Below, in pieces: positions 8,449 through 15,279 of a stretch of 50,299 bases of DNA. The notes beneath the pieces were generated by a model. The model did not search any database. It was not told the origin of the DNA and worked only from the letters and a program-made list of their open reading frames with translations. Origin of the DNA: JBFGCA01 sp041567315 (GTDB taxonomy: Bacteria; Acidobacteriota; Thermoanaerobaculia; Multivoradales; JAHEKO01); the NCBI GenBank assembly GCA_041567315.1, contig JBFGCA010000021.1:1-50299 (forward strand). Direction: 5' to 3'. The translations under genes and the position numbers were made by a program. Within the stretch, counting starts at the first letter, position 1, and every line of letters starts with the position of its first letter.

Positions 8449-9692
8449 TCCCGGCCGCGCCCTCGTGCCCTGCCCGCGCTCGAATCGCGCCGGCGCATGA
8501 CCACCACGCGGCCGTCGCGCCCCTGGCGCCGGAAACCCAGCAGATGGAACAGCTGTGGCGCCAGCCAGCGCGCCCAGCGGCGATCGACGACGAAGCCGTC
8601 GGGGTATCCGGGGTGGCGCGAGATCCCGGGCAGCAGGTGGAGGACGCGCTCCAGGCTCAGGCGGCGGAGCGCACCCGACAGCCACAGCCAGACCGGCCGC
8701 ACCGGGCGGACGATGAAGAACCCGTCCTCGCCCAGCCTCTGGTAGAGCGGCATCAGCAGACGCCCGGTCTGCGGCGAGGGCACCGGCCCTGCCGCCGAGG
8801 TGGCCAGCACCTCGCCGGCCCGCACTGGCTGGAAGCCGCTGAACCCCGGCAGCATCGCGAAGCCGTCGCCGGCGCTCAGCGGGTGCCGGTAGCGCACTTC
8901 GACCACCCTCAAGGCGGCGTGATTCTCGGCCGCCAGAGCGTCGCGGGCCGCCCTCACCTCAGTCCGGCTGCCGGGCGCCAGCAGACCGCAGGAGTCGAGC
9001 GCCACCCAGACCGCCGCCTCGGCCCGGTCCACCGCGCGTGGGTCGCGGTGCTGACCGGCCTCGAAACCGACCACCGTCACTCCCTGGGCCGTGAGATAGC
9101 TGGACAGTGTCCCGGTCAGCTCCTCCTCGAGACCCAGCACGAGCGGCACCGGGAAGTCGAGGGCGACCTCCCGGTTGGGCAGCGTGTCGTCGAGGATGGC
9201 GAAGGCCGGACCGGGGCCCGAGAACGTGTGCAGATCGAGCGCGAAAACCCGGCCGGAGGCTTCCTGGATCAGCTCCGCGAGCACCTCGTCCAGCTCGCGC
9301 TGCTCGCGGTCCTCGGCGTCGCCGTCCGCCGGCCGCTCCCGCAGCCGCGCCACGAGCTCGGCCGTCCAGGCGCGGTTCAGGTCGTGGTCCAGGTAGCGGC
9401 GTCCGGCGGCCAGAGCCTTGCAGTTGCCGGCCAGCCCGACCACCGTGCCCTGCAGGCCGCGGGGGTCGTCGCGCAGCCGCGCCAGGACGCGCTCGACCCC
9501 GAACACGCCGGCCGGCTCGTTGCCGTGGAGCCCAGCCAGACAGATCAGGGTCGGGCCGTCCGCGGCCCCGGTCAACCGGCCCACCTCGCGGCGGAACCCG
9601 GTGCGAACGGCCGGCGAGGGGTCGTCGGGGCCGGTCGCGGCGGGCGGCGGGGTGGAGATCTCGGCGTCGGGAATCGGGGTCGTCGTGGCCAT
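8445..9692 (-). CDS. Succinylglutamate desuccinylase/aspartoacylase family zinc hydrolase
   Basis: The 415-residue protein has the M14-like zinc site of the aspartoacylase family: H-G-N-E-P with His56 and Glu59, D-L-N-R-A-W around residues 104-109, and the third ligand His155 in A-L-D-L-H-T-F-S-G. These enzymes cut N-acyl groups from amino acids. The first 25-30 residues are Thr/Pro-rich and not conserved. The substrate is not predictable, but tight coupling to the bacilliredoxin gene makes a thiol-related amide substrate worth considering. The gene starts with ATG; a TATACT (minus strand, 9804-9809) upstream may be its -10. Confidence 0.82.
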   Translation of the reverse strand: MATTTPIPDAEISTPPPAATGPDDPSPAVRTGFRREVGRLTGAADGPTLICLAGLHGNEPAGVFGVERVLARLRDDPRGLQGTVVGLAGNCKALAAGRRYLDHDLNRAWTAELVARLRERPADGDAEDREQRELDEVLAELIQEASGRVFALDLHTFSGPGPAFAILDDTLPNREVALDFPVPLVLGLEEELTGTLSSYLTAQGVTVVGFEAGQHRDPRAVDRAEAAVWVALDSCGLLAPGSRTEVRAARDALAAENHAALRVVEVRYRHPLSAGDGFAMLPGFSGFQPVRAGEVLATSAAGPVPSPQTGRLLMPLYQRLGEDGFFIVRPVRPVWLWLSGALRRLSLERVLHLLPGISRHPGYPDGFVVDRRWARWLAPQLFHLLGFRRQGRDGRVVVMRRRDSSAGRARGRGRE

Positions 9693-10198
9693 CGAGCGGC
9701 GGCCCGCGAGTCGGGCGTCTGGGGCGGGAAGAGGCTTGCTCTACACAGGACACCTCGGCGGAGCCGAGGTGCAGTCGGGTCGAGCGCGCCGCTCGACGCC
9801 GCGAGTATATCCCCCTCCGGCCGCCACCCTGCACCGCCCACCGGGGCGGTTTTCAGCCCACCCGCCGGCGGCGACAAAGCGCCCGCGAGCCCGATTTGTC
9901 TGACCAGAAAACGCCAGCGCCGCCAGCGCCGAAACCCCTGGCACCTCAGTCCCGAAGCCCCTGGCACCTCGGTTCGGCGCCCGGCCGGCCGGCCCGCAGC
10001 CGCCCCAAAGCGCCTGATACTCCGACCGGCACCTCGACTTCAGCCGCCGGGACATCGCCCCCGCCCGAAACGGCTGGCACCTCGACCCCGGGACCTCCAC
10101 TCGACAGCACCCTGAGGGCGCGTTGCCCGCAGCTGGGGGCCTGAGCTACTCTTAGATAGCTCGTTCCCTCGTTCCCGCTGCCGAGATTTTCCGATCCC
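9693..10198. other. 506-bp divergent intergenic region with repeat cluster
   Basis: No gene is supported here. The left part may hold the promoter of the minus-strand hydrolase (TATACT at 9804-9809 read on the minus strand). The middle holds the repeat cluster at 9930-10082. The right part, about 10141-10198, is less GC-rich and likely contains the promoter of the PLP enzyme (GAGCTACTCTTAG near 10143-10155). Confidence 0.6.
9930..10082 (+). repeat. Cluster of CTGGCACC elements upstream of the PLP enzyme
   Basis: Good copies are at 9930-9946, 9953-9969 and 10066-10082; a degenerate copy lies at about 10005-10034. All point in the plus direction. Spacing of the first two starts is 23 bp, as in other clusters. 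Confidence 0.82.
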
Positions 10199-11620
10199 AT
10201 GGCGACGATCCAGCGCAGCACCGCCTCCGGCCGGTCCTGGACCGAATTTCTGGAGAAGTGCCCGGGCTACGCGGAGACGGCCGCCCTCGACCGCCTGCGG
10301 GCCGAGCAGTTCTCGCGGCTCGACGCCCAGGGGCACGTCTACCTCGACTACACCGGCGGCGGCCTCCACGCCGACTGCCAGATCGACCGCCACGTGGCGC
10401 TGCTCAAGAGCACCGTCTTCGGCAATCCCCACTCGACCAACCCCACGTCGCGGGACACCACCGAGCTGGTGGAACGCTGCCGGCGGCGAGTGCTGAGCTT
10501 CTTCAATGCCTCGGCGGAGGAGTACGCGGTGATCTTCACCGCCAACGCCAGCCACGCCCTCAAGCTGGTCGGCGAGTCCTACCCGTTCGAGCGCGACGAC
10601 CGCTTCCTGCTGACCTACGACAACCACAACTCGGTCAACGGCATCCGCGAGTTCGACCGGGCGCGGGGGGCTCGAACCCTCTACGTGCCGGTGCTGCCGC
10701 CCTGGATGCGGGTCGATGAGAGGGTGCTGGACGGCTATCTGGAGCAGGCGCGCCCCGGCGGCCACAATCTGTTCGCCTACCCCGCGCAGTCCAACTTTTC
10801 CGGCGTCCAGCACCCGCTCGAGTGGATCGACCGCGCCCAACGAAAAGGCTGGGACGTGCTGCTCGACGCCGCCGCCTTCGTCCCCACCAACCGCCTCGAC
10901 CTAAGTGCCTGGCACCCCGACTACGTGGCGCTGTCGTTCTACAAGATGTTCGGCTATCCGACCGGCGTGGGGGCGCTCATCGCCCGCTGGCCGGCCCTGC
11001 GCAAGCTCCACCGCCCGTGGTTTGCGGGCGGCACCATCGAGGTCGCCTCGGTGCAGGCTGACCGCCACTACCTGGCCGACGGGGCGGCCGCCTTCGAGGA
11101 CGGTACCCTCGACTACGCCAACATCCCAGCGGTCGAGCTGGGCCTCGACTTCCTGGAGTCCGTCGGGCTAGACCTCATCCAGAAACGGATCCGGCTGCTC
11201 ACCGGCTACCTGATCGAGCGGCTGCTCGAGCTGCGCCACCCCAACGGCAGGTCGCTGATCCGCCTCTACGGGCCCGCGAGCCCGGACGGCCGCGGCGGCA
11301 CGGTGACGGTCAACTTCTTCGACGCCGACGGCCGGGTCATGGACCACGAGGTCATCGAGCGCCAGGCGGCCGAGCGGCGGATCTCGCTCCGCACCGGCTG
11401 CTTCTGCAACCCGGGAGCGGGCGAGATGGCTCTCGGACTGTCGCGCCAGGAGCTGGTGACCTGCTTCAGCCGCGCCGACACCGAGATGACCTACCAGGAG
11501 TTCCGCCACTGCATCGACGGCAAGAGCACCGGCGCCGTCCGCGTGTCGATCGGCTGGGTCACCGACTTCCGCGACGTCCGCGAGTTCCTCGATTTCGCCG
11601 GTGGCCTACTGCGGGGCTGA
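10199..11620 (+). CDS. Class V aminotransferase-fold PLP enzyme, molybdenum cofactor sulfurase-like
   Basis: The 473-residue product is a fold-type I PLP enzyme. S-F-Y-K-M-F-G-Y-P-T-G places the PLP lysine at 249, and D-A-A-A-F-V-P-T supplies the cofactor-contacting Asp. R-T-G-C-F-C-N-P-G near residues 397-405 resembles the Cys loop of the aminotransferase domain of Moco sulfurase (MOCOS), which mobilises cysteine sulfur. There is no MOSC domain, so it may instead be a stand-alone cysteine desulfurase or lyase. It is monocistronic, with promoter-like sequence before the ATG. A molybdoenzyme operon lies 22 kb away in this window, which is compatible with a Moco role but not proof. Confidence 0.8.
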   Translation: MATIQRSTASGRSWTEFLEKCPGYAETAALDRLRAEQFSRLDAQGHVYLDYTGGGLHADCQIDRHVALLKSTVFGNPHSTNPTSRDTTELVERCRRRVLSFFNASAEEYAVIFTANASHALKLVGESYPFERDDRFLLTYDNHNSVNGIREFDRARGARTLYVPVLPPWMRVDERVLDGYLEQARPGGHNLFAYPAQSNFSGVQHPLEWIDRAQRKGWDVLLDAAAFVPTNRLDLSAWHPDYVALSFYKMFGYPTGVGALIARWPALRKLHRPWFAGGTIEVASVQADRHYLADGAAAFEDGTLDYANIPAVELGLDFLESVGLDLIQKRIRLLTGYLIERLLELRHPNGRSLIRLYGPASPDGRGGTVTVNFFDADGRVMDHEVIERQAAERRISLRTGCFCNPGAGEMALGLSRQELVTCFSRADTEMTYQEFRHCIDGKSTGAVRVSIGWVTDFRDVREFLDFAGGLLRG

Positions 11621-11623
11621 GAA

Positions 11624-11821
11624 GTCCCACCCGTTTCGGGGCGCGCTCCGGCAGGTTTGGGTTGGGTTGTGAGGCTCCACCCGTTTCGGGGGTAGAGGCT
11701 TCGCCCGAGGGACACGCTCTCCGAAGTGGGTGGCACCTTTGAAAGGCACCTTTGGAAGGCGCGCCAGGGCTGGAGTGTTCTCGGGGAAGGGTTCACGGCA
11801 GGAGTTCCACCCATTTCGCGG
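11624..11821. repeat. Inverted variant repeat copies upstream of the RAYT gene
   Basis: Four variant copies surround the RAYT 5' region: reversed at about 11624-11640 and 11673-11689 (CCACCCGTTTCGG), forward at 11722-11738 (CGAAGTGGGTGGCACCT), reversed at about 11805-11821 (CCACCCATTTCG). Here the core reads GGGTGG rather than GGCTGG. The pair at 11676-11689 and 11721-11733 can fold into a hairpin (11 of 13 positions pair), like the paired palindromes that RAYT enzymes recognise. Confidence 0.72.
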
Positions 11822-11857
11822 AAGGAAGCATCCCGGTTTCCCGTCTCGTACGGGTTG

Positions 11858-12796
11858 ATGGGCCGACCGCTCCGCTTCATCCCGCCGCACTCGCTCGTGG
11901 AGGTCACATGCCGCACTGTCCACGGCCGGTTTCTGTTGCGCCCGTCGCGTGACCTCAACGACATCATCCTCGGCATCCTGGGGCGGGCGGCACGCCGCTA
12001 CCGGGTCAAGATCTGCGCCTTCGTCTACCTCTCGAACCACGCCCACCTACTCCTCCAGCCCGCGAGCGCCGAGCAGCTCGCCCTGTTCATGGGCTACGTC
12101 AACGGCAACCTGGCCAAGGAGGCCGGACGCCTCCACGGTTGGCGCGAGCGGTTCTGGGGCCGGCGCTACCAGGCCATCGTCGTCAGCGAGGACGAAGCCG
12201 ATCAGCTCGCCCGGCTGCGCTACATCCTGAGCCAGGGCTGCAAGGAGGGACTCGTCCGTCGGCCACAGGACTGGCCGGGTGCCAGCTCGACCGATGCGCT
12301 CCTTAGCGGCGGGACTCTCTCCGGCACTTGGTTCGATCGCACGCGGGAGTACGAGGCACGGCGCCGCGGCGGGCGACCGGCCAAGTATGAGTTCGCCGAG
12401 CCGGAGAGCTTCTCGCTCGAGCCGCTGCCCGCCTGGAAGCAACTCGATCATAAGGCGATTCACGGGCGGGTCGAGACGCTCGTGCGTGAGATCGAAGCCG
12501 AGGCCCGGGCGCGGCTAGCAGAGTCAGGAACGACGCCCGTCGGCAAGTCGCGTCTCCTCCGGCAGCACCCGCACGACCGCCCGCAGACCCCGCACCGCTC
12601 GCCCGCGCCGCGCTTCCATGCCCGGCGCCGGGAGGTCCGCAGACGCCTCGAGTGCGCCTATCACGCCTTCCGCGCCGCCTACCGACGAGCGGCCCGGGAC
12701 CTCCGCCGCGGCGTCGCCAGCGTCGAGTTCCCGGCCGGCTGCTTCCCACCGCGCCTGCCGTTCAACAAGGCGGGGCCCGTGGTGGGCGTGGTCTAG
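11858..12796 (+). CDS. REP-associated tyrosine transposase (RAYT, Y1 family)
   Basis: The 312-residue product is a Y1 single-strand transposase of the RAYT group. The HUH metal site is H-A-H at residues 61-63 within Y-L-S-N-H-A-H-L-L-L; the catalytic Tyr is most likely Y122 in R-Y-I-L-S-Q-G. The R-F-W-G-R-R-Y and W-P-G-A-S-S blocks also fit the group. Y1 enzymes nick single-stranded DNA at hairpins; RAYTs are single-copy and process short chromosomal REP repeats. The ATG at 11858 is chosen because the domain begins there; the frame is open to 11726, but that part is translated from repeat DNA. A basic C-terminal domain ends in P-A-G-C-F-P-P-R-L-P-F-N-K, echoed in a remnant at 14.5 kb. No IS ends are visible. 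Confidence 0.9.
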   Translation: MGRPLRFIPPHSLVEVTCRTVHGRFLLRPSRDLNDIILGILGRAARRYRVKICAFVYLSNHAHLLLQPASAEQLALFMGYVNGNLAKEAGRLHGWRERFWGRRYQAIVVSEDEADQLARLRYILSQGCKEGLVRRPQDWPGASSTDALLSGGTLSGTWFDRTREYEARRRGGRPAKYEFAEPESFSLEPLPAWKQLDHKAIHGRVETLVREIEAEARARLAESGTTPVGKSRLLRQHPHDRPQTPHRSPAPRFHARRREVRRRLECAYHAFRAAYRRAARDLRRGVASVEFPAGCFPPRLPFNKAGPVVGVV

Positions 12797-12878
12797 GTGC
12801 ACAGCGCGTGAGCGGCATCCCTCTGATGGAGAAGCAGGCGAGATAGGCTCCGTCCGTCCGGCTGCCTTCCCCCAGCCG

Positions 12879-13166
12879 ATGGAGACCGAGACCACCAGGT
12901 TGGCGATCAAGGTGGTGCCGTCGTCCTCGCGCGATTGCATCGCGGGATGGCTCGGACACGCCCTCAAGGTGCGCGTCCGGGTACCGGCTGAGCGAGGCAG
13001 GGCGAATGCCGCTGCCGAGAGAATCGTGGCGGAAGCTCTCGGCCTACCCAGTCACCGCGCTCGCATCGTCGGCGGCGGCGCTTCTACCCGCAAGGTCCTG
13101 GAAATAACGGGCCTTCCAGCCGCCGAGATCCGGCACCGACTGGGATTTGCCAAGCGAGCCCGCTGA
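12879..13166 (+). CDS. DUF167 (YggU-like) family protein
   Basis: A 95-residue product with the DUF167 pattern: a V-V-P-S-S-S-R start, L-K-V-R-V-R-V-P-A-E-R-G-R-A-N-A-A, and V-G-G-G-A-S-T-R-K-V-L at the end. The fold is a small alpha/beta domain of unknown biochemical function, widely conserved in bacteria. The ATG at 12879 gives the standard family length; no strong ribosome site precedes it. It stands 82 bp after the RAYT gene and is followed by a repeat-rich decayed region. Confidence 0.82.
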   Translation: METETTRLAIKVVPSSSRDCIAGWLGHALKVRVRVPAERGRANAAAERIVAEALGLPSHRARIVGGGASTRKVLEITGLPAAEIRHRLGFAKRAR

Positions 13167-13231
13167 CCAGCGTCTTTGACCCACGCGCTGGGCCTCTTCA
13201 GCTGCTCAACTCCCTCGAAATGACCGCCCAA

Positions 13232-13267
13232 CGAAAAGGCTGGCACTTCTTGTAGCACTTCTTGTAG
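13232..13267 (+). repeat. CTGGCACC element followed by a 12-nt tandem duplication
   Basis: CGAAAAGGCTGGCACTT at 13232-13248 is followed by two exact copies of CACTTCTTGTAG (13244-13255, 13256-13267), so the 3' end of the element itself was duplicated. A partial CGAAATG copy lies just before, at about 13215. The surrounding 183-bp gap holds no gene. Confidence 0.7.
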
Positions 13268-13349
13268 CTAGCCACGCGCCAGCTGACCCGAGGCATTGCT
13301 GAAAGGTAGTACCCTCTCCAGGCTCTGCTTCGATCACGCACGAGAGTAG

Positions 13350-13676
13350 GAGGCCCGGCCCATCTACGACGTGCACGGGCGTTATCTCTACGCCAGCGAA
13401 GCAGGGGCGCGCACGGTCGGCCTGACCGCCGCCGAGATGATCGGCAGGAGTTGGCAAGAGCTGGGGATGCCGGCTGCGATCATGGAGCCCTTCCACCAGG
13501 AGGTGGCTGCGGTCTTCGCCGGCGAGCCCTCCATCCGCCGACAGGTCAGCTAACCGACGATCTACGGCGAGAAGGTTTACGAGTTCGTGCTCGACCCCGT
13601 TGCCAGCGACGACGAGATCTTCGCGGTGATGGTGGTGGTCCGGGAGATCCGGCAGCCTCGGAAGAAGTCGCCGTAA
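13350..13676 (+). pseudogene. Degraded PAS-domain gene
   Basis: The plus-strand frame reads as one PAS domain of about 108 codons: Y-D-V-H-G-R-Y-L-Y-A-S-E-A-G near the start, E-M-I-G-R-S-W-Q-E-L-G, F-A-G-E-P-S-I-R-R, then Y-E-F-V-L-D-P-V and V-V-V-R-E-I-R at the end. It is broken by a TAA at 13551-13553 in the middle of the domain, after which homology continues in the same frame to a second TAA at 13674-13676. A TAG at 13347 closes the frame upstream and no ATG is present. No kinase or output domain remains nearby, so this is a fragment of a lost sensor. Confidence 0.75.
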
Positions 13677-13724
13677 GACTCGCCGCCGGCCTGGGTAGGC
13701 GGCGGCTCCCCTGGCCTTCTCAAG

Positions 13725-14192
13725 TCACAGCCGCGCTGCGAGATCCGCGCTGGTGACGACCTCCATCGTCCGATGGAGGAGGGGGGTGAAGTGGCGGGGG
13801 TTGTCGGTGACCAGGAGCCTGGCGCGGGCGGAGTGGGCGATCTCGCTGATGTGGGCGTCGTAGATGCGGCCGCCACTGACGCCTTCGCGGACGGCGGTGT
13901 CGAGGAGCCGCCGCCTGGCGGTGCTGGGGAGCGCCTTGATCCGCAGCCGAGAAAGGATCTCCTCGCCGACCAGCCGGCCCGCCTGCTCGGGCGACAGGCG
14001 CAGGTCTTCCGGCAGCCGGGTGGCAACCGAGTAGAACTCGAGCACGCAGTGCCAGGCGGTCAGGGGCTCCGGCAGGCGGCCGGCGGTAAGCGCGTCCAGA
14101 ACTTTGTGGGCGGCCCGGCTCTGAGGCCCGAGCTCGACGATGCCGGCCAGCAGGACGCTGGTGTCGAGGAATACCGGGCCTACCACGGCCAC
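13725..14192 (-). CDS. PIN-domain toxin (VapC-like)
   Basis: The 155-residue product has the acidic residues of a PIN ribonuclease: Asp10 in V-F-L-D-T-S-V-L-L, Glu52, Asp112 in I-Y-D-A-H-I and Asp130 in V-T-D-N-P. VapC-type proteins cleave RNA when their antitoxin is lost. The ATG at 14192 lies 13 bp inside the end of the AbrB-type antitoxin gene, the normal order and coupling for this class. All four acidic positions are intact, so the toxin is probably functional. Confidence 0.88.
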   Translation of the reverse strand: MAVVGPVFLDTSVLLAGIVELGPQSRAAHKVLDALTAGRLPEPLTAWHCVLEFYSVATRLPEDLRLSPEQAGRLVGEEILSRLRIKALPSTARRRLLDTAVREGVSGGRIYDAHISEIAHSARARLLVTDNPRHFTPLLHRTMEVVTSADLAARL

Positions 14193-14437
14193 CGGTTGCG
14201 CTCCTCGGCGACCAGTCGGGCGACGTCGACTTCGCTGCGCTCGCTGGGCTCGGCCGTCGGCCTGGCCACCAGGCGGCCGCCGACGCGGACCAGCTCCGGG
14301 CGGGGGACGTCGGGGACCAGCCGGACCGACGAGCCCTCGCGAATCACCTGGAGCTCCATGCCCGGCCGCAGCCCCGCCTGGCTCCGAATCTGGGCGGGAA
14401 TCACCACACGACCTGCCTTATCTATGGTAGCTTTCAT
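14180..14437 (-). CDS. AbrB/MazE-fold antitoxin (VapB-like)
   Basis: The 85-residue protein begins M-K-A-T-I-D-K-A-G-R-V-V-I-P-A-Q-I-R, the classic swapped-hairpin AbrB DNA-binding motif that binds the operon's own operator. The C-terminal 30 residues (E-V-D-V-A-R-L-V-A-E-E-R-N-R-W-P-W) would wrap the toxin. It is first in the operon, with the toxin start overlapping its end. Short inverted repeats cover the start codon and the region just upstream, consistent with autoregulation. Confidence 0.88.
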   Translation of the reverse strand: MKATIDKAGRVVIPAQIRSQAGLRPGMELQVIREGSSVRLVPDVPRPELVRVGGRLVARPTAEPSERSEVDVARLVAEERNRWPW

Positions 14438-14458
14438 ACCATTAGTCTACCACATGGT
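14424..14458 (-). promoter_or_regulatory. Candidate operator of the toxin-antitoxin operon
   Basis: Over and just upstream of the antitoxin start codon (14435-14437) are ATGGTA (14424-14429) and TACCAT (14437-14442), and ACCAT (14438-14442) is again mirrored by ATGGT (14454-14458). Two overlapping dyads in an AT-richer patch fit binding by a dimeric AbrB-type protein. Confidence 0.5.
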
Positions 14459-14499
14459 CCGGCGACCCACGGTGCCGATCGGCAGCCGGGAGCCTCCGC

Positions 14500-14597
14500 C
14501 AGCGGGTGAGGACCCCGGCGGTCCCAGCCGGGCACTTCCCGCCGGCCCTGCCGTTCAACAAGGGGGCGCGGTATCGTCAAGAAACGGCTGGGCGTTC
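14500..14597 (+). pseudogene. Remnant of a second RAYT 3' end followed by a repeat copy
   Basis: In one plus frame (14524-14562) the DNA reads P-A-G-H-F-P-P-A-L-P-F-N-K, matching the intact RAYT end P-A-G-C-F-P-P-R-L-P-F-N-K at 11 of 13 positions. About 20 nt (CTGCCGTTCAACAAG and flanks) match closely at DNA level too. Nothing recognisable of the rest of the gene remains upstream. The element AAGAAACGGCTGGGCGTTCTT follows at about 14577-14597, so a repeat abuts this remnant. Confidence 0.65.
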
Positions 14598-14645
14598 TTA
14601 GCGCCTGGCCTGGCCGGGTTCCAGGAGCTTCTGAGGGAGGGAGAG

Positions 14646-15173
14646 ATGTCTCAGCCAGCTCCTCGGTCCACGCTGGCTCCCGTGGACTTGATCCGCGAGA
14701 TCTTTCCGCGGGTGCTCAATCGCCGCGATACCGACGCCATGAGGCCGTACCTGGCCGACGACATCGTGGAGACGTTTCCCGCGAAGGCCTGCCGCGGTCG
14801 CGAGCAGGTGCTCGACTACTTCGCCGGCGTCTTCTCAGCTCTTCCCGATTTCCGCCTGGAAGCCAAGAGCATCACCGGCGAAGGGGAGACCGTCCTGGTT
14901 CGTTGGCGGATGACCGGCACCTTCTGCGGCTCTCCGTGGATGGGAATGCGCCCCACCGGCAGCCGGCTGGCGATCGACGGTGTCGACTGCTTCACGGTCC
15001 GCGGCGGCCGGGTCGTCGAGAACTTCGTGGTCTATGACCAACTGTCGTTCGCCCGCCAGATCGGCCTGATGCCGGCGCCGGGCTCGCTGATGGATCGCCT
15101 GATCCTCGCGCTGTTCAACGCCCGCACGCGGTTGCGCCAGCTCTTTCGGCCGTCCGGCGGCCGGCCCTCGTAG
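14646..15173 (+). CDS. SnoaL-like / NTF2-fold protein
   Basis: The 175-residue product fits the SnoaL-like ester cyclase type of NTF2 fold: an N-terminal helix with L-N-R-R-D-T-D-A-M-R-P-Y-L-A-D-D-I-V, then R-G-R-E-Q-V-L-D-Y-F, F-R-L-E-A-K-S-I and V-R-W-R-M-T-G-T-F with D-G-V-D-C-F-T-V-R-G-G-R-V-V-E. Substrate and partner are unknown. The ATG at 14646 has a good GAGGGAGAG ribosome site. The frame is open upstream, but only through repeat and RAYT-remnant DNA. The last 30 basic residues lie beyond the usual domain. Confidence 0.78.
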   Translation: MSQPAPRSTLAPVDLIREIFPRVLNRRDTDAMRPYLADDIVETFPAKACRGREQVLDYFAGVFSALPDFRLEAKSITGEGETVLVRWRMTGTFCGSPWMGMRPTGSRLAIDGVDCFTVRGGRVVENFVVYDQLSFARQIGLMPAPGSLMDRLILALFNARTRLRQLFRPSGGRPS

Positions 15174-15279
15174 ACCCCCGCAGCCGGGCAGGAGCGCGGC
15201 CAAGGAGCCCGTTCCAAGGCGATGCCGACGGAGGCGATCCGACGGCTGCTCGAGCCGGTCCAGAGAGAGGCAACGGCGG

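Noticed and set aside
9107..10115. Long plus-strand frames opposite the aspartoacylase-like gene
   Set aside because: Composition is typical of antisense frames and they run through repeat DNA; the minus-strand gene has zinc-site motifs.
10842..10917. Two matches to the dispersed element inside the PLP enzyme gene (near 10842 and 10903)
   Set aside because: They encode residues in normally conserved parts of the fold (before the Asp and Lys cofactor sites) and match the element only partly, so I treat them as chance matches.
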